Notes under the pieces: model-generated
Database searches by the model: none
Told to the model about the DNA's origin: nothing
What the model saw: the letters and a program-made list of their open reading frames with translations, nothing else
Part shown: positions 1 to 7,877 of the stretch, in pieces
Layout of the letters: every line of letters begins with the position of its first letter
How positions within the stretch are numbered: position 1 is the first letter of the stretch
From: Actinomadura hallensis
GTDB taxonomy: Bacteria; Actinomycetota; Actinomycetes; Streptosporangiales; Streptosporangiaceae
Direction: 5' to 3'
Length of the DNA: 64,000 bases
Assembly (NCBI RefSeq): GCF_006716765.1
Contig: NZ_VFPO01000001.1
Location: 1,922,001 to 1,986,000, forward strand
Position numbers and translations under genes: made by a program

Positions 1-2
1 CC

Positions 3-2153
3 GCCCAGTTGGCGCCGGAGGCGAGCGCGGCGCCCGGCTGGGCGGCGGCCATCGCGGTCCTGGTCTACCGCTGGGACCAGGCGCGGCGCGCGGTCCCGGC
101 CGAGGCGTACGAGACCGGCTGGGTGCAGGAGCAGGAAGGCCCGAGAGGAGACGCCGGGCCCGGCCGCGCCTCGACCGGACCGGACAGGCGGCCGAAACCG
201 GACCGCACCGGCAGGGGGGACAGGCCGGGACGCCCCACCGGACGCGGCGCCGGTGAGGACGCGCCCGGCGCACCGCCCGTCCCCGCCGCTCCCGCGGACG
301 GCCGCGCCGCCGAGCAGCCCGTCGCGGCCCGGCCCGCGGGGCAGCGCGCCGCGGCCCAGGCGGCCGCACCGGCCGCCGCCGAGCGGCCCGCCGGGGCGCG
401 GGCGGAGCGGGTCCCGGAGATCTCGGTGGCCGAGGCGCTCGCCGAGCTGGAGGCCATGGTCGGGCTCGAGCCGGTCAAGCGGCAGGTCCGGTCCATCGCG
501 GCGTCCATCGAGGCCGCGCACATGCGCGCGGCGGCCGGGGTGCCCACGGAGAAGCCGATGCGGCACTTCGTGTTCGTCGGGCCGCCCGGAACCGGCAAGA
601 CGACCGTGGCCCGGGTGCTCGCCAAGATCTTCTACGCGTTCGGGCTGCTGCCCGAACCGGTCGTGGTCGAGGCGCACCGCGCCGACCTCGTCGGCGAGTT
701 CCTCGGCGCGACCGCCGTCAAGACCAACCGGCTCGTCGACTCGGCCCTCGGCGGGATGCTGTTCATCGACGAGGCGTACAGCCTCGCCAACTCCGCCGAG
801 GGGCAGCCCGACCGGTTCGGCGACGAGGCCGTGCAGACGCTGCTCAAACGCGCGGAGGACGACCGCGACAACCTCGTCATCATCCTCGCCGGATACGACG
901 CGCAGATGGACGCGTTCCTCGACTCCAACCCGGGCCTCGCCTCGCGGTTCGGGACCCGCGTGCACTTCCCGTCCTACCGCCCGGACGAGCTGCTGCAGAT
1001 CGCCGACTACCACACCGGGCTGCGCGAGGACCGCCTCGACCCGGAGGCCCGCCGGCGGCTCGCCGCGCGCTTCGAGGAGATCGAGCGGCGCGGCATCGTC
1101 GACGAGCTGGGCAACGGGAGGTTCGTCCGGTCGCTGACCGAGGCGGCGGCGCGGGCGCGGGACGTGCGGGTGGTCGACGCCGCGGCCGCGTCCGACGGGC
1201 CCGCCGAACCCACCGCCGAGGACCTGGTCACCCTGCGCGCCGAGGACGTGGAGGCCGCGTTCGCCGAGGTCACCGAGCGGTACCGCGGGTACGTCGAGAC
1301 GCCGACGCTGGAGGAGGCGCTCGGCTCCCTCGACGCGATGATCGGGCTGGAGCCGGTCAAGCGGCAGGTCCGCGAGATCGCCGCGCAGCTCCGCGTCGCC
1401 CGGATGCGGGAGGAGCAGGGCCTGGTCACCCGCCCGCCGACCCGGCACTTCGTGTTCACCGGGCCGCCCGGCACCGGCAAGACCACCGTCGCGCGCGTGC
1501 TCGGCCGCATCTTCGCCGCGTCGGGCCTGCTCGCCCGCCCCGAGGTGGTCGAGGCCCAGCGCGCCGACCTCGTCGGGGAGCATCTGGGCGCGACGGCGCT
1601 GAAGACCAACAAGGTGGTCGACTCGGCGCTCGGCGGCGTCCTGTTCATCGACGAGGCGTACGCGCTGAGCAACCCCGGCTACTCCGGCGGGGACGCGTTC
1701 GGCGCGGAGGCGGTGCAGACGCTGCTGAAGCGCGCCGAGGACGACCGGGACCGCCTGGTCATCGTCCTCGCCGGATACGAGGCCGACATGGCGCGCTTCC
1801 TGTCGTCCAACCCCGGGCTCGCCTCCAGGTTCGACGTGCGGGTGGACTTCCCGTCCTACGGGCCGGACGAACTGCTCCGCATCGCCCAGCTCATGGCCCG
1901 GGAGGGCGGCGACGAGTGGGAGGAACGCGCGCTGGACGACCTCGCCCTGGTCTTCCAGCGGGTCTGCGGGGCGGGCCTGATCGACGAGCTGGGCAACGGG
2001 CGCTTCGCGCGGACCATGTACGAGAAGGCGTGCGCGTGCCGTGCGCTGCGGGCCGCCGAGCTCGGCGACGCCGCCACCCCGGCCGACCTCACGCTCCTTA
2101 CGGCCGACGACGTCCGCGGCGCGTTCGCCGACCTGGCCCACCGCCTCACCTGA
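3..2153 (+). CDS. Tandem AAA+ ATPase, CbbX/SpoVK/EccA type (5' end probably outside the window)
   Basis: The protein carries two consecutive AAA+ modules. Each starts with a GLEPVKRQVR helix and has a Walker A GPPGTGKTTVARVL, a Walker B LFIDEAY and a DELGNGRF sensor-2-like segment. The first lies at about residues 145-390 and the second at about 430-705. The roughly 140 residues before them are Pro/Ala/Gly-rich and look disordered. This is the CbbX/SpoVK architecture, also found in the EccA ATPases of type VII secretion. Such proteins form hexamers that remodel or unfold partners. The first start codon in the window is a TTG at base 9, but the frame stays open to the left edge, so the gene probably starts upstream. 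A secretion role is inferred from the family and from the SseB/toxin-like genes at 5-10 kb. Confidence 0.85.
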   Translation, partial: AQLAPEASAAPGWAAAIAVLVYRWDQARRAVPAEAYETGWVQEQEGPRGDAGPGRASTGPDRRPKPDRTGRGDRPGRPTGRGAGEDAPGAPPVPAAPADGRAAEQPVAARPAGQRAAAQAAAPAAAERPAGARAERVPEISVAEALAELEAMVGLEPVKRQVRSIAASIEAAHMRAAAGVPTEKPMRHFVFVGPPGTGKTTVARVLAKIFYAFGLLPEPVVVEAHRADLVGEFLGATAVKTNRLVDSALGGMLFIDEAYSLANSAEGQPDRFGDEAVQTLLKRAEDDRDNLVIILAGYDAQMDAFLDSNPGLASRFGTRVHFPSYRPDELLQIADYHTGLREDRLDPEARRRLAARFEEIERRGIVDELGNGRFVRSLTEAAARARDVRVVDAAAASDGPAEPTAEDLVTLRAEDVEAAFAEVTERYRGYVETPTLEEALGSLDAMIGLEPVKRQVREIAAQLRVARMREEQGLVTRPPTRHFVFTGPPGTGKTTVARVLGRIFAASGLLARPEVVEAQRADLVGEHLGATALKTNKVVDSALGGVLFIDEAYALSNPGYSGGDAFGAEAVQTLLKRAEDDRDRLVIVLAGYEADMARFLSSNPGLASRFDVRVDFPSYGPDELLRIAQLMAREGGDEWEERALDDLALVFQRVCGAGLIDELGNGRFARTMYEKACACRALRAAELGDAATPADLTLLTADDVRGAFADLAHRLT

Positions 2154-2214
2154 ACGCCCTCACCTGAGGCCCGATCGTCGGGCGCGACCGCCCGGCGCGG
2201 CCGGGAGGGCGTTC
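2152..2214. terminator. Nested inverted repeat between the AAA+ gene and the phosphatase
   Basis: Ten-base arms GAACGCCCTC (2152-2161) and GAGGGCGTTC (2205-2214) are perfectly complementary. They enclose a second small stem CGGGCG/CGCCCG (2179-2184 and 2189-2194). The structure begins at the stop codon of the AAA+ gene and ends 8 nt before the GTG start of the next gene. It could end transcription or cover the next ribosome binding site. There is no T-tract. Confidence 0.4.
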
Positions 2215-2221
2215 GTCTAGG

Positions 2222-2935
2222 GTGCCCTTCGTGGACGAGCGAAACGAACAGGACGAGCCGGTCGAGTACGGGCAGAAGCGCTACAGCCCCCCGGAAGGCG
2301 CCGCCGACATCCTGCTGATCCGGCATGGTTCCTCCGCTCCCGCCCGGCCCGGGAAGCCGTTCCCGTTCACGGACGGCCACGGGGACCCCGACCTCGCGCC
2401 GGAGGGCGTCGAGCAGGCCGAGCGGCTCGGCGAGCGGCTCGGCGGCGAGCACTTCGACGCGATCTACGTGACCACGCTGCGCCGCACGGTGCAGACGGCG
2501 GAGCCGCTGGCACGGCGGCTCGGGCTGGAGCCCCGCGTCGAGCCCGGCCTGCGCGAGGTGCACCTGGGCGAATGGGAGGGCGGGCTGTTCCGCCAGAAGG
2601 TCGCCGAGAACGACGCGGTGGTGCAGCGGCTGTTCACCGAGGAGCGCTGGGACGTCATCCCCGGCGCGGAGAGCCTGGAGTCGTTCGCCGGGCGCGTCGA
2701 GGAGAGCCTCAAGCGGCTCGCCGCGGCCCACGCGGGCGGCCGGATCGCGGTGTTCACCCACGGCGGCGTCATCGCGCAGGCGCTCGCGGCCGCGGCCGGG
2801 GCCAGGCCGTTCGCGTTCCTCGCGCCGGACAACGCGTCCATCTCCCGGCTGGTCAAGCTCGGCGACCTGGCGTCCGTCCGCGGGTTCAACGACACCTCCC
2901 ACCTGGACTGGTCCGCCCCCGAACCCTTGAGCTAG
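2222..2935 (+). CDS. Histidine phosphatase family protein (phosphoglycerate-mutase-like)
   Basis: A 237-residue protein of the histidine phosphatase superfamily. The phosphohistidine motif LLIRHGSS is near residue 35, EWEGG is central, and the second catalytic histidine lies in VFTHGGVI near residue 180. Members dephosphorylate phosphosugars or other small phosphoesters through a phosphohistidine intermediate; the substrate cannot be read from sequence. It starts at GTG 2222 just after a hairpin and converges with the pxp operon only 45 bp downstream. I see no signal peptide, so the protein is probably cytoplasmic. Confidence 0.85.
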   Translation: MPFVDERNEQDEPVEYGQKRYSPPEGAADILLIRHGSSAPARPGKPFPFTDGHGDPDLAPEGVEQAERLGERLGGEHFDAIYVTTLRRTVQTAEPLARRLGLEPRVEPGLREVHLGEWEGGLFRQKVAENDAVVQRLFTEERWDVIPGAESLESFAGRVEESLKRLAAAHAGGRIAVFTHGGVIAQALAAAAGARPFAFLAPDNASISRLVKLGDLASVRGFNDTSHLDWSAPEPLS

Positions 2936-2964
2936 GGGCTCCGGACCAGGGGCGCGGGCCTTCG

Positions 2965-2996
2965 TCAGAGGCGGAAGCGGTCAGAGGCGGAAGCGG
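2965..2996. repeat. Perfect 16-nt tandem duplication at the pxpC stop codon
   Basis: TCAGAGGCGGAAGCGG occurs twice, at 2965-2980 and 2981-2996. The second copy holds the pxpC stop codon and its last codons (minus strand), so the duplication copied the gene's 3' end just beyond the functional stop. It looks like replication slippage. Confidence 0.8.
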
Positions 2997-3829
2997 ACGC
3001 GCTGCCCGGGACGCAGCTGAGCCGCGTCACAGATGGCGGACGAGGCGAGCACGGCGACGACCGGGTAGCCGCCGGTCGTCGGGTGGTCCGTCAGGAAGAT
3101 GATGGGCAGCCCGCTGGGCGGCACCTGGAGCGAGCCGGTGACCATGCCCTCGCTGCCGAGCTCGCCGTCGCGCGCGCGGGCGAGGGGCGGGCCCTCCAGC
3201 CGCACGCCCACGCGGTTGCTGTCCTGGGACACCTCGTAGAGCGTGGACGTGAGCGTGGCCAGCGCGTCCTCGGTGAACCAGTCGTGGCGGGGACCCGGCT
3301 GGATGCGCAGGACCGGGGTCTCGTGCAGGGGCGGTGGGGGAGCCGCGTCCACGCAGATGTCCCCCAGTCCCGTGGCGGGGCCGAGCGGGATGACGTCACC
3401 TGGGGACAGGGGCGAGGGACCGAGCCCGGACAGAAGGTCGGTCGAGCGGCTTCCCAAGACCTCATCGACGGCGACTCCGCCACGGACGGCGAGATAACTG
3501 CGCAGCCCTGACGGCGGCGTGCCGAACTCGACCAGCGCGCCGTCCGGGACGTGGACGGGCGCATGCGTTCCGTAGGCGCGGCCATTGATGCGCAGCGGTA
3601 CGGGCGCTCCCGTGACCGCGATCCACGCGTGCCGGTGGAACCGCAGGGCAGCCCCGCCGAGGGTGAACTCCACGGCCGCCGCCCCCTCCGGGTTGCCCAC
3701 GAGCCGGTTGGCCAGGCGGAAGGCCCGGCCGTCCGCGGCGCCGGAGCACGGCACGCCCAGGTGGGCGCGGCCGGGTCTGCCGAGGTCCTGGACGGTCGCC
3801 AGCGGTCCGGGCCGCACGACCTCGATCAC
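2981..3829 (-). CDS. pxpC: 5-oxoprolinase subunit PxpC (biotin-dependent carboxyltransferase/KipA family)
   Basis: The third subunit of the prokaryotic 5-oxoprolinase PxpABC, which opens 5-oxoproline to glutamate with ATP. The start IEVVRPGPLATVQDLGRPG is the classic opening of the KipA/PxpC family, and FLTDHPTTGGYPVVAVLA near the C-terminus is also typical. I place the start at GTG 3829, which overlaps the pxpB stop by 4 nt (GTGA). A longer reading frame upstream would add an Arg/Ala-rich leader that is out of character. About 282 residues, normal for the family. It is the last gene of the pxpA-pxpB-pxpC operon. Confidence 0.92.
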   Translation of the reverse strand: MIEVVRPGPLATVQDLGRPGRAHLGVPCSGAADGRAFRLANRLVGNPEGAAAVEFTLGGAALRFHRHAWIAVTGAPVPLRINGRAYGTHAPVHVPDGALVEFGTPPSGLRSYLAVRGGVAVDEVLGSRSTDLLSGLGPSPLSPGDVIPLGPATGLGDICVDAAPPPPLHETPVLRIQPGPRHDWFTEDALATLTSTLYEVSQDSNRVGVRLEGPPLARARDGELGSEGMVTGSLQVPPSGLPIIFLTDHPTTGGYPVVAVLASSAICDAAQLRPGQRVRFRL

Positions 3830-4440
3830 GGGGGCTCCCCGGGCACGAAGCGGACGCGCATGCCGGGCCGGAGCAGCGACGGCGGGTCGCGCGTCTCGTC
3901 CCACAACCGGAGCTCGCTGCGCCCCAGCAGCCGCCAGCCGCCCGGAGAGGGGGACGGGTAGACCGCCGCGTACCGGTCCGCGATCGCCACCGACCCCGCC
4001 GGCACCGACGTGCGCGGGGACTCGCGGCGCGCCACGCGCAGCGCCGGATCCAGACCCGTCAGATACCCGAAACCGGGGGAGAAGCCCAGGTAGGCGACCG
4101 TGTACGTCGCGGCGGAGTGCCGGCGGACCACCTCGCCCCGGGACAGCCCGGTGAGCGCGGCGACCTCGTCGAGGTCCGCCCCGTCGTAGACCACGGGGAT
4201 CTCCACCGGCTCCGCGCCGCCCCCGGCGTCCGCGGGCAGCGGCAGCTCCGGAAGGAGCGCGGCGAGACGGTCCAGGTCGGCGGACGGGTCGGCGACCACC
4301 AGCACCGTCCGCTCCCCGGGCACGACGTCCACGACGCCCGCCGGCGGCTCCTCCCGCAGCGCGGCGTGCAGCCGGTGCGCCGTCGCGAGGTCCGCGGTCT
4401 CCACGAGCAGCGCCCCGTCACCGGCCCGCAGCACTCTCAC
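3826..4440 (-). CDS. pxpB: 5-oxoprolinase subunit PxpB (allophanate hydrolase subunit 1/KipI family)
   Basis: A 204-residue PxpB homologue, the partner of PxpC in the 5-oxoproline-opening enzyme. The motifs IPVVYDGADLDEVA, HSAATYTVAYLGFSPGFGYL and RRESPRTSVPAGSVAIAD are diagnostic of the KipI/allophanate hydrolase subunit 1 fold. It starts at GTG 4440, overlapping the pxpA stop by 4 nt, and its own stop overlaps pxpC. The order pxpA, pxpB, pxpC with both junctions coupled suggests equal synthesis of the subunits. Confidence 0.93.
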   Translation of the reverse strand: MRVLRAGDGALLVETADLATAHRLHAALREEPPAGVVDVVPGERTVLVVADPSADLDRLAALLPELPLPADAGGGAEPVEIPVVYDGADLDEVAALTGLSRGEVVRRHSAATYTVAYLGFSPGFGYLTGLDPALRVARRESPRTSVPAGSVAIADRYAAVYPSPSPGGWRLLGRSELRLWDETRDPPSLLRPGMRVRFVPGEPP

Positions 4441-5189
4441 GCGAACGGCTCCAAGGTGACGCCCGCCTCGATGAGCGCCGCGCGCACGGCCCGCACCAGC
4501 GCCGCCGCGCCCGGGGTGTCCCCGTGCACGCAGACGGAACGGGCCTTCAACGCGACCTCCGCACCGTCCACGGCGACGACGGTGCCGTCCACGGCCATCT
4601 TGACGACGCGCTCGACCACGGCCGCCTCGTCGAGGATGACGGCCCCCGGCTCCTTCCGGGACAGCAGCGTCCCGGCCGCCGTGTAGGCGCGGTCGGCGAA
4701 GCACTCGGCGACGACGGTGAGCCCGTCGGCGACGTCGTGCACCACGGACCCGGGAAGCGTCAGCAGCGGCAGCGACGGGTCGTACGCCCGCACGGCGTCG
4801 ACCACCGCGCGCGCCTGGACGGGGTCGCGGGCGATCCGGTTGTAGAGCGCCCCGTGCGGCTTGACGTACGCCACGCGGCCGCCCTCCGAACGCGCGATGC
4901 CGTCCAGCGCGGCGAGCTGGTAGAGGATCTCGGCCGTCAGCTCGGGCGCGGCCACGTCCATGTCGCGGCGACCGAAACCGGCGAGGTCACGGTACGAGAC
5001 CTGCGCGCCGATCGTCACGCCTCGCTCGACGGCCGCGGCGCACACCCGCCGCATGATCAGGGGATCGCCCGCGTGGAAGCCGCAGGCCACGTTGGCGCTG
5101 GTGAGCCCGTCCAGCAGCGCCAGGTCGTCGCCCAGCTCCCAGATCCCGAACCCCTCACCGAGGTCGGCGTTGATGTCGATGACCGGCAT
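4437..5189 (-). CDS. pxpA: 5-oxoprolinase subunit PxpA (LamB/YcsF family)
   Basis: A 250-residue LamB/YcsF-family protein with a TIM-barrel-like fold. It begins with the family signature DINADLGEGFG and contains ANVACGFHAGDP, HPDLAGFGRR-like SYRDLAGFGRR, YVKPHGALYN and a C-terminal VCVHGDTPGA. It is the first gene of the 5-oxoprolinase operon and supplies the subunit thought to act on 5-oxoproline together with PxpBC. About 80 bp separate it from the unrelated gene upstream on the same strand, so a promoter for the operon may lie at 5190-5268. Confidence 0.93.
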   Translation of the reverse strand: MPVIDINADLGEGFGIWELGDDLALLDGLTSANVACGFHAGDPLIMRRVCAAAVERGVTIGAQVSYRDLAGFGRRDMDVAAPELTAEILYQLAALDGIARSEGGRVAYVKPHGALYNRIARDPVQARAVVDAVRAYDPSLPLLTLPGSVVHDVADGLTVVAECFADRAYTAAGTLLSRKEPGAVILDEAAVVERVVKMAVDGTVVAVDGAEVALKARSVCVHGDTPGAAALVRAVRAALIEAGVTLEPFA

Positions 5190-5268
5190 GCTTCAGATTT
5201 ACCACCTGATGCGCATCCGCTTAAGAGCCGCCGGCGACTCCCGCGGGGCGATCACCAGCAAGGACGCC

Positions 5269-5637
5269 CTAGACGGCCTCTTCGTGAACGTCCTCGACCT
5301 CATTGATGGACGCCCACGCCTGGTACACGCCGCGGTCGAACAGCTCCAGCCCCAGCCGTTCCGCCACCGGGGCCTTGCCGCCGGCGTACTCCACGCGATA
5401 CCAGCCCTCGTGCTCGCCCAGGACCACGAAAGGCTCACCGCGCCATTTGCAGTGCGTCGTCACGTAGTGGAGGTGCTCCACCTCCGACAGGGGCACCACC
5501 TTGACGTAGCGGCCGGGGGTGACCTGCTCGAAACCGCCGGTCTCCCGCGAGGCGTAGAGCCGGACCCGGTCGCCGTCCGGGCTCGCCTCGTACTCGGCGC
5601 CGCGCCAGCGCGCGTAGAAACCGTGCCGGACCGTCAT
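5269..5637 (-). CDS. Small conserved-looking protein, candidate immunity protein for the adjacent toxin
   Basis: A 122-residue acidic protein, rich in Trp, Tyr and His. Its ATG at 5637 overlaps the stop of the larger upstream gene (ATGA), so the two are translationally coupled. A longer open frame upstream is only a shadow of that gene. Recognisable pieces are HGFYARWRGAEYEA at the start, CKWRGEPFVVLGEHEGWYRVEYAGG in the middle and an acidic tail. There is no signal peptide or membrane helix. I do not recognise a named domain. The position directly behind a putative toxin domain is where immunity genes sit in polymorphic toxin systems; that function is inferred from context only. Confidence 0.7.
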   Translation of the reverse strand: MTVRHGFYARWRGAEYEASPDGDRVRLYASRETGGFEQVTPGRYVKVVPLSEVEHLHYVTTHCKWRGEPFVVLGEHEGWYRVEYAGGKAPVAERLGLELFDRGVYQAWASINEVEDVHEEAV

Positions 5638-7817
5638 GCCCTTCCTCCCGCCGCGCCGGGCAGCCTCACCGTCCAGCGGCGCAGGTCGGCGTCGTAGCCC
5701 GCCACCAGCGTCTCCCTGCCGTCCGCGGCGATGCGGTACAGCTCCGCGCCGTGCGGCAGCCGCTGGCTCTCGATCTTGAACTCGGGGATGGCGGGTCCCT
5801 CGCCCGGCGCGTACCCCGACCCGGGGAACGGCGCCTTCTCGATGACCCAGCCGCCCGGGATGATCCCCATGCTCCACTCGTCGATCCCGCCCAGCGGCCG
5901 GCGGAACAGCGACGGCTTCACCGCCGGCCACCGGATCACGTAGAGCTCCTCGGTCTTGGACGAGAACGGCGAACCCTCGTAGACGAGCCCCAGGCAGCGG
6001 ATCACCGAGGCGGGCGTGGTCAGCTCACGGACGTCCTGGAACCGGTGCACGTATCCGGCGACGAGGTCGTAGCCGCCTTCCAGGTAGTGGTGCACGTGCT
6101 CTGGGCGCAGGACCTTCTGCATGACCACGACCTGGGACGACTTCCCGTCGCGCTTGTCGCCCGTCCCAGCGGGCCGGCGGCCGGCCACGGGCGCGTCCTG
6201 TGTCCGCTGCCCTTGCGTTCCTGTAGGCCGGGCTCCCGGAGAGGGAGTCGGCTCGTCTCCGGGGACGCTCCGCTGCGGCGCGGTGGGCGCGGCTTGCTGC
6301 TGCGCCGGGGGCGGAACAGGGGTGCTCGCTCTCTGAGTGGTCGGTGCGCTCGCCTGTGGAGGGGAGACCGGGGCCGGGTGGGGCCCGGGTGAGGTCGCGG
6401 CGGCCTCGCGCCTGCCGTTGGCGGGCATGACGGGGAGCCCGTGCGGGTCGCTCGGCGTCTCGCGGGCCGAGGCGGGAGTCGGTGCGCCGCCGCGCCGCTG
6501 CGCCGGAACGCCCCGCGGGTCCCCGACGGTCTCGCGCGCGGGCCGCGTTTCGCGGGTCGGCGGCGTCTCCCGCGCGGGGGCTCCGTGAGCGGGCGTTTCC
6601 GGGGCGGGCGGTGCCTGCCGCGGCGGCGCCTGGCGGGCGCCGGGAGCCTCGGGCCGGGGCTGCGGCGGAGCCGCCTGCGAGGGAGCCGGAGCCGGGGATG
6701 GGACCGGGGCCGAAGACGGGGACGGAGACGCGGGCCGCGCGGGAACGTCGCCGGGCGATCGCGCGGGCGTCTGCTGAGCCGCGGAGGCGCGGGACGGCGC
6801 CGGGGTCCCGCCCCGCGGCGGCGCGGGCCGCTCCGGAGCCCCGGACCCGCGTCGCCCCGTCGCGGAGCCGCCGCGCGCGGGCTTGGCGCCGCGCGCCCTG
6901 CCGCGGGTGGAGGCGCCGGCCACGTGGACGTCGGTGGGTTCCGGCGCCTTCCGCCCGGCGGACCTGCGGGGCTCCTCCGGTTCGAGCAGCGCCTTGGCGT
7001 CCAGGTACGACGCGCTGGGGAGACCGGGGTTGATCGCGAGCTGCCACTCCGGGTGCGGCCAGCGGCGGGCCAGCTCCGCCAGGGAGGCCTGCCGGTGGTG
7101 GACCGCCTGCCCCTGGAGCGAGAGGTCCATCGCCTCGGGCGAGGTGAACGCCAGCACGTACGTGCCGTCACCGAACTGGGCCGTGGCGAACCGGTGCCCG
7201 GCGCTCCCCGGATCGCCCGGCGAGGGCAGGTACAGGGTCGCGCGCGCGAGCAGTTCCAGATAGCCGCGCTGGTCGCCGCGCTCGCGCGCCTCGGCGAGCG
7301 CGTTCTCCAGCGCGGACCCGGACGGACGCGGCGCGCGCGCGGACGCCGAGCGGCCTTCCGACTCGGGGACGGCCAGCGGGATCCCCAGGCCCGGCAGCGC
7401 GAGCGGGCCGCCCTCGGGGCCGGTCCGGCTCGCCTGGTAGACGAGCTCGAGCGGCGACTCGATGCGGTACACGTCGCGGAACGCGCCGACCATCAGCCCG
7501 GCGACGAGCGCGCAGGCCTCCAGGTTCTCCGCCGAGACCCGGCCGCCGCGCTCGCGGAGCGTGAGCTGGTGCCACCAGTTCTTGCGCTCCTCGTCGTCCG
7601 GCGGCTCCCACCCGAGCGACCTCAGCCGCCGCTCCTGGCGGGGGGCCAGCGGGCGGGGCAGGAACGCGCTGCTGACCGCCTCCGCGTCCAGCACGCCCTC
7701 GGCTCTCATCGCCTGGGTGTAGGGCAGCCCGCTGGGGCCCTGCACGATCAGGAACGACGTGACCGGCAACCGGGAGAGCTCAAGCGTCAGCCGTTTGGCG
7801 AAGTCGTTCCAGTCCAC
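5634..7817 (-). CDS. Multidomain protein: chaperone-like + SseB + Pro-rich linker + putative ADP-ribosyltransferase-like toxin domain
   Basis: A 727-residue protein with four zones. Residues 1-150 resemble the TY-Chap/YbjN-type chaperone-like fold (MDWNDFAKRL..., WWHQLTL). Residues 168-280 resemble an SseB N-terminal domain (ATLYLP, VLAFTSPEAM, LAINPGLP). Residues 285-555 form a Pro/Ala/Arg-rich linker with repeated RETP/APARE-type units. Residues 557-727 are a compact globular domain with R591 in GYVHR, a TTP motif near 599 and PEFKIESQRLPHGAELYRI near 677-696. That order resembles the Arg, Ser-Thr-Ser and Glu strands of ADP-ribosyltransferases. The toxin assignment is an inference; the first two domain calls are firmer. 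It overlaps the candidate immunity gene by 4 nt and follows a paralogue. Confidence 0.75.
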   Translation of the reverse strand: MDWNDFAKRLTLELSRLPVTSFLIVQGPSGLPYTQAMRAEGVLDAEAVSSAFLPRPLAPRQERRLRSLGWEPPDDEERKNWWHQLTLRERGGRVSAENLEACALVAGLMVGAFRDVYRIESPLELVYQASRTGPEGGPLALPGLGIPLAVPESEGRSASARAPRPSGSALENALAEARERGDQRGYLELLARATLYLPSPGDPGSAGHRFATAQFGDGTYVLAFTSPEAMDLSLQGQAVHHRQASLAELARRWPHPEWQLAINPGLPSASYLDAKALLEPEEPRRSAGRKAPEPTDVHVAGASTRGRARGAKPARGGSATGRRGSGAPERPAPPRGGTPAPSRASAAQQTPARSPGDVPARPASPSPSSAPVPSPAPAPSQAAPPQPRPEAPGARQAPPRQAPPAPETPAHGAPARETPPTRETRPARETVGDPRGVPAQRRGGAPTPASARETPSDPHGLPVMPANGRREAAATSPGPHPAPVSPPQASAPTTQRASTPVPPPAQQQAAPTAPQRSVPGDEPTPSPGARPTGTQGQRTQDAPVAGRRPAGTGDKRDGKSSQVVVMQKVLRPEHVHHYLEGGYDLVAGYVHRFQDVRELTTPASVIRCLGLVYEGSPFSSKTEELYVIRWPAVKPSLFRRPLGGIDEWSMGIIPGGWVIEKAPFPGSGYAPGEGPAIPEFKIESQRLPHGAELYRIAADGRETLVAGYDADLRRWTVRLPGAAGGRA

Positions 7818-7877
7818 TCGGGATCAACTCTCACGTCCGTGGGGCGGGGCCGTACTCGACGGTAGCCGAACGGGATG

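Noticed and set aside
5634..6150. TNT-type NAD glycohydrolase (CpnT-like) toxin domain
   Set aside because: Length and position are similar, but the conserved TNT motifs do not line up; the ADP-ribosyltransferase-like reading fits better and even that is tentative.
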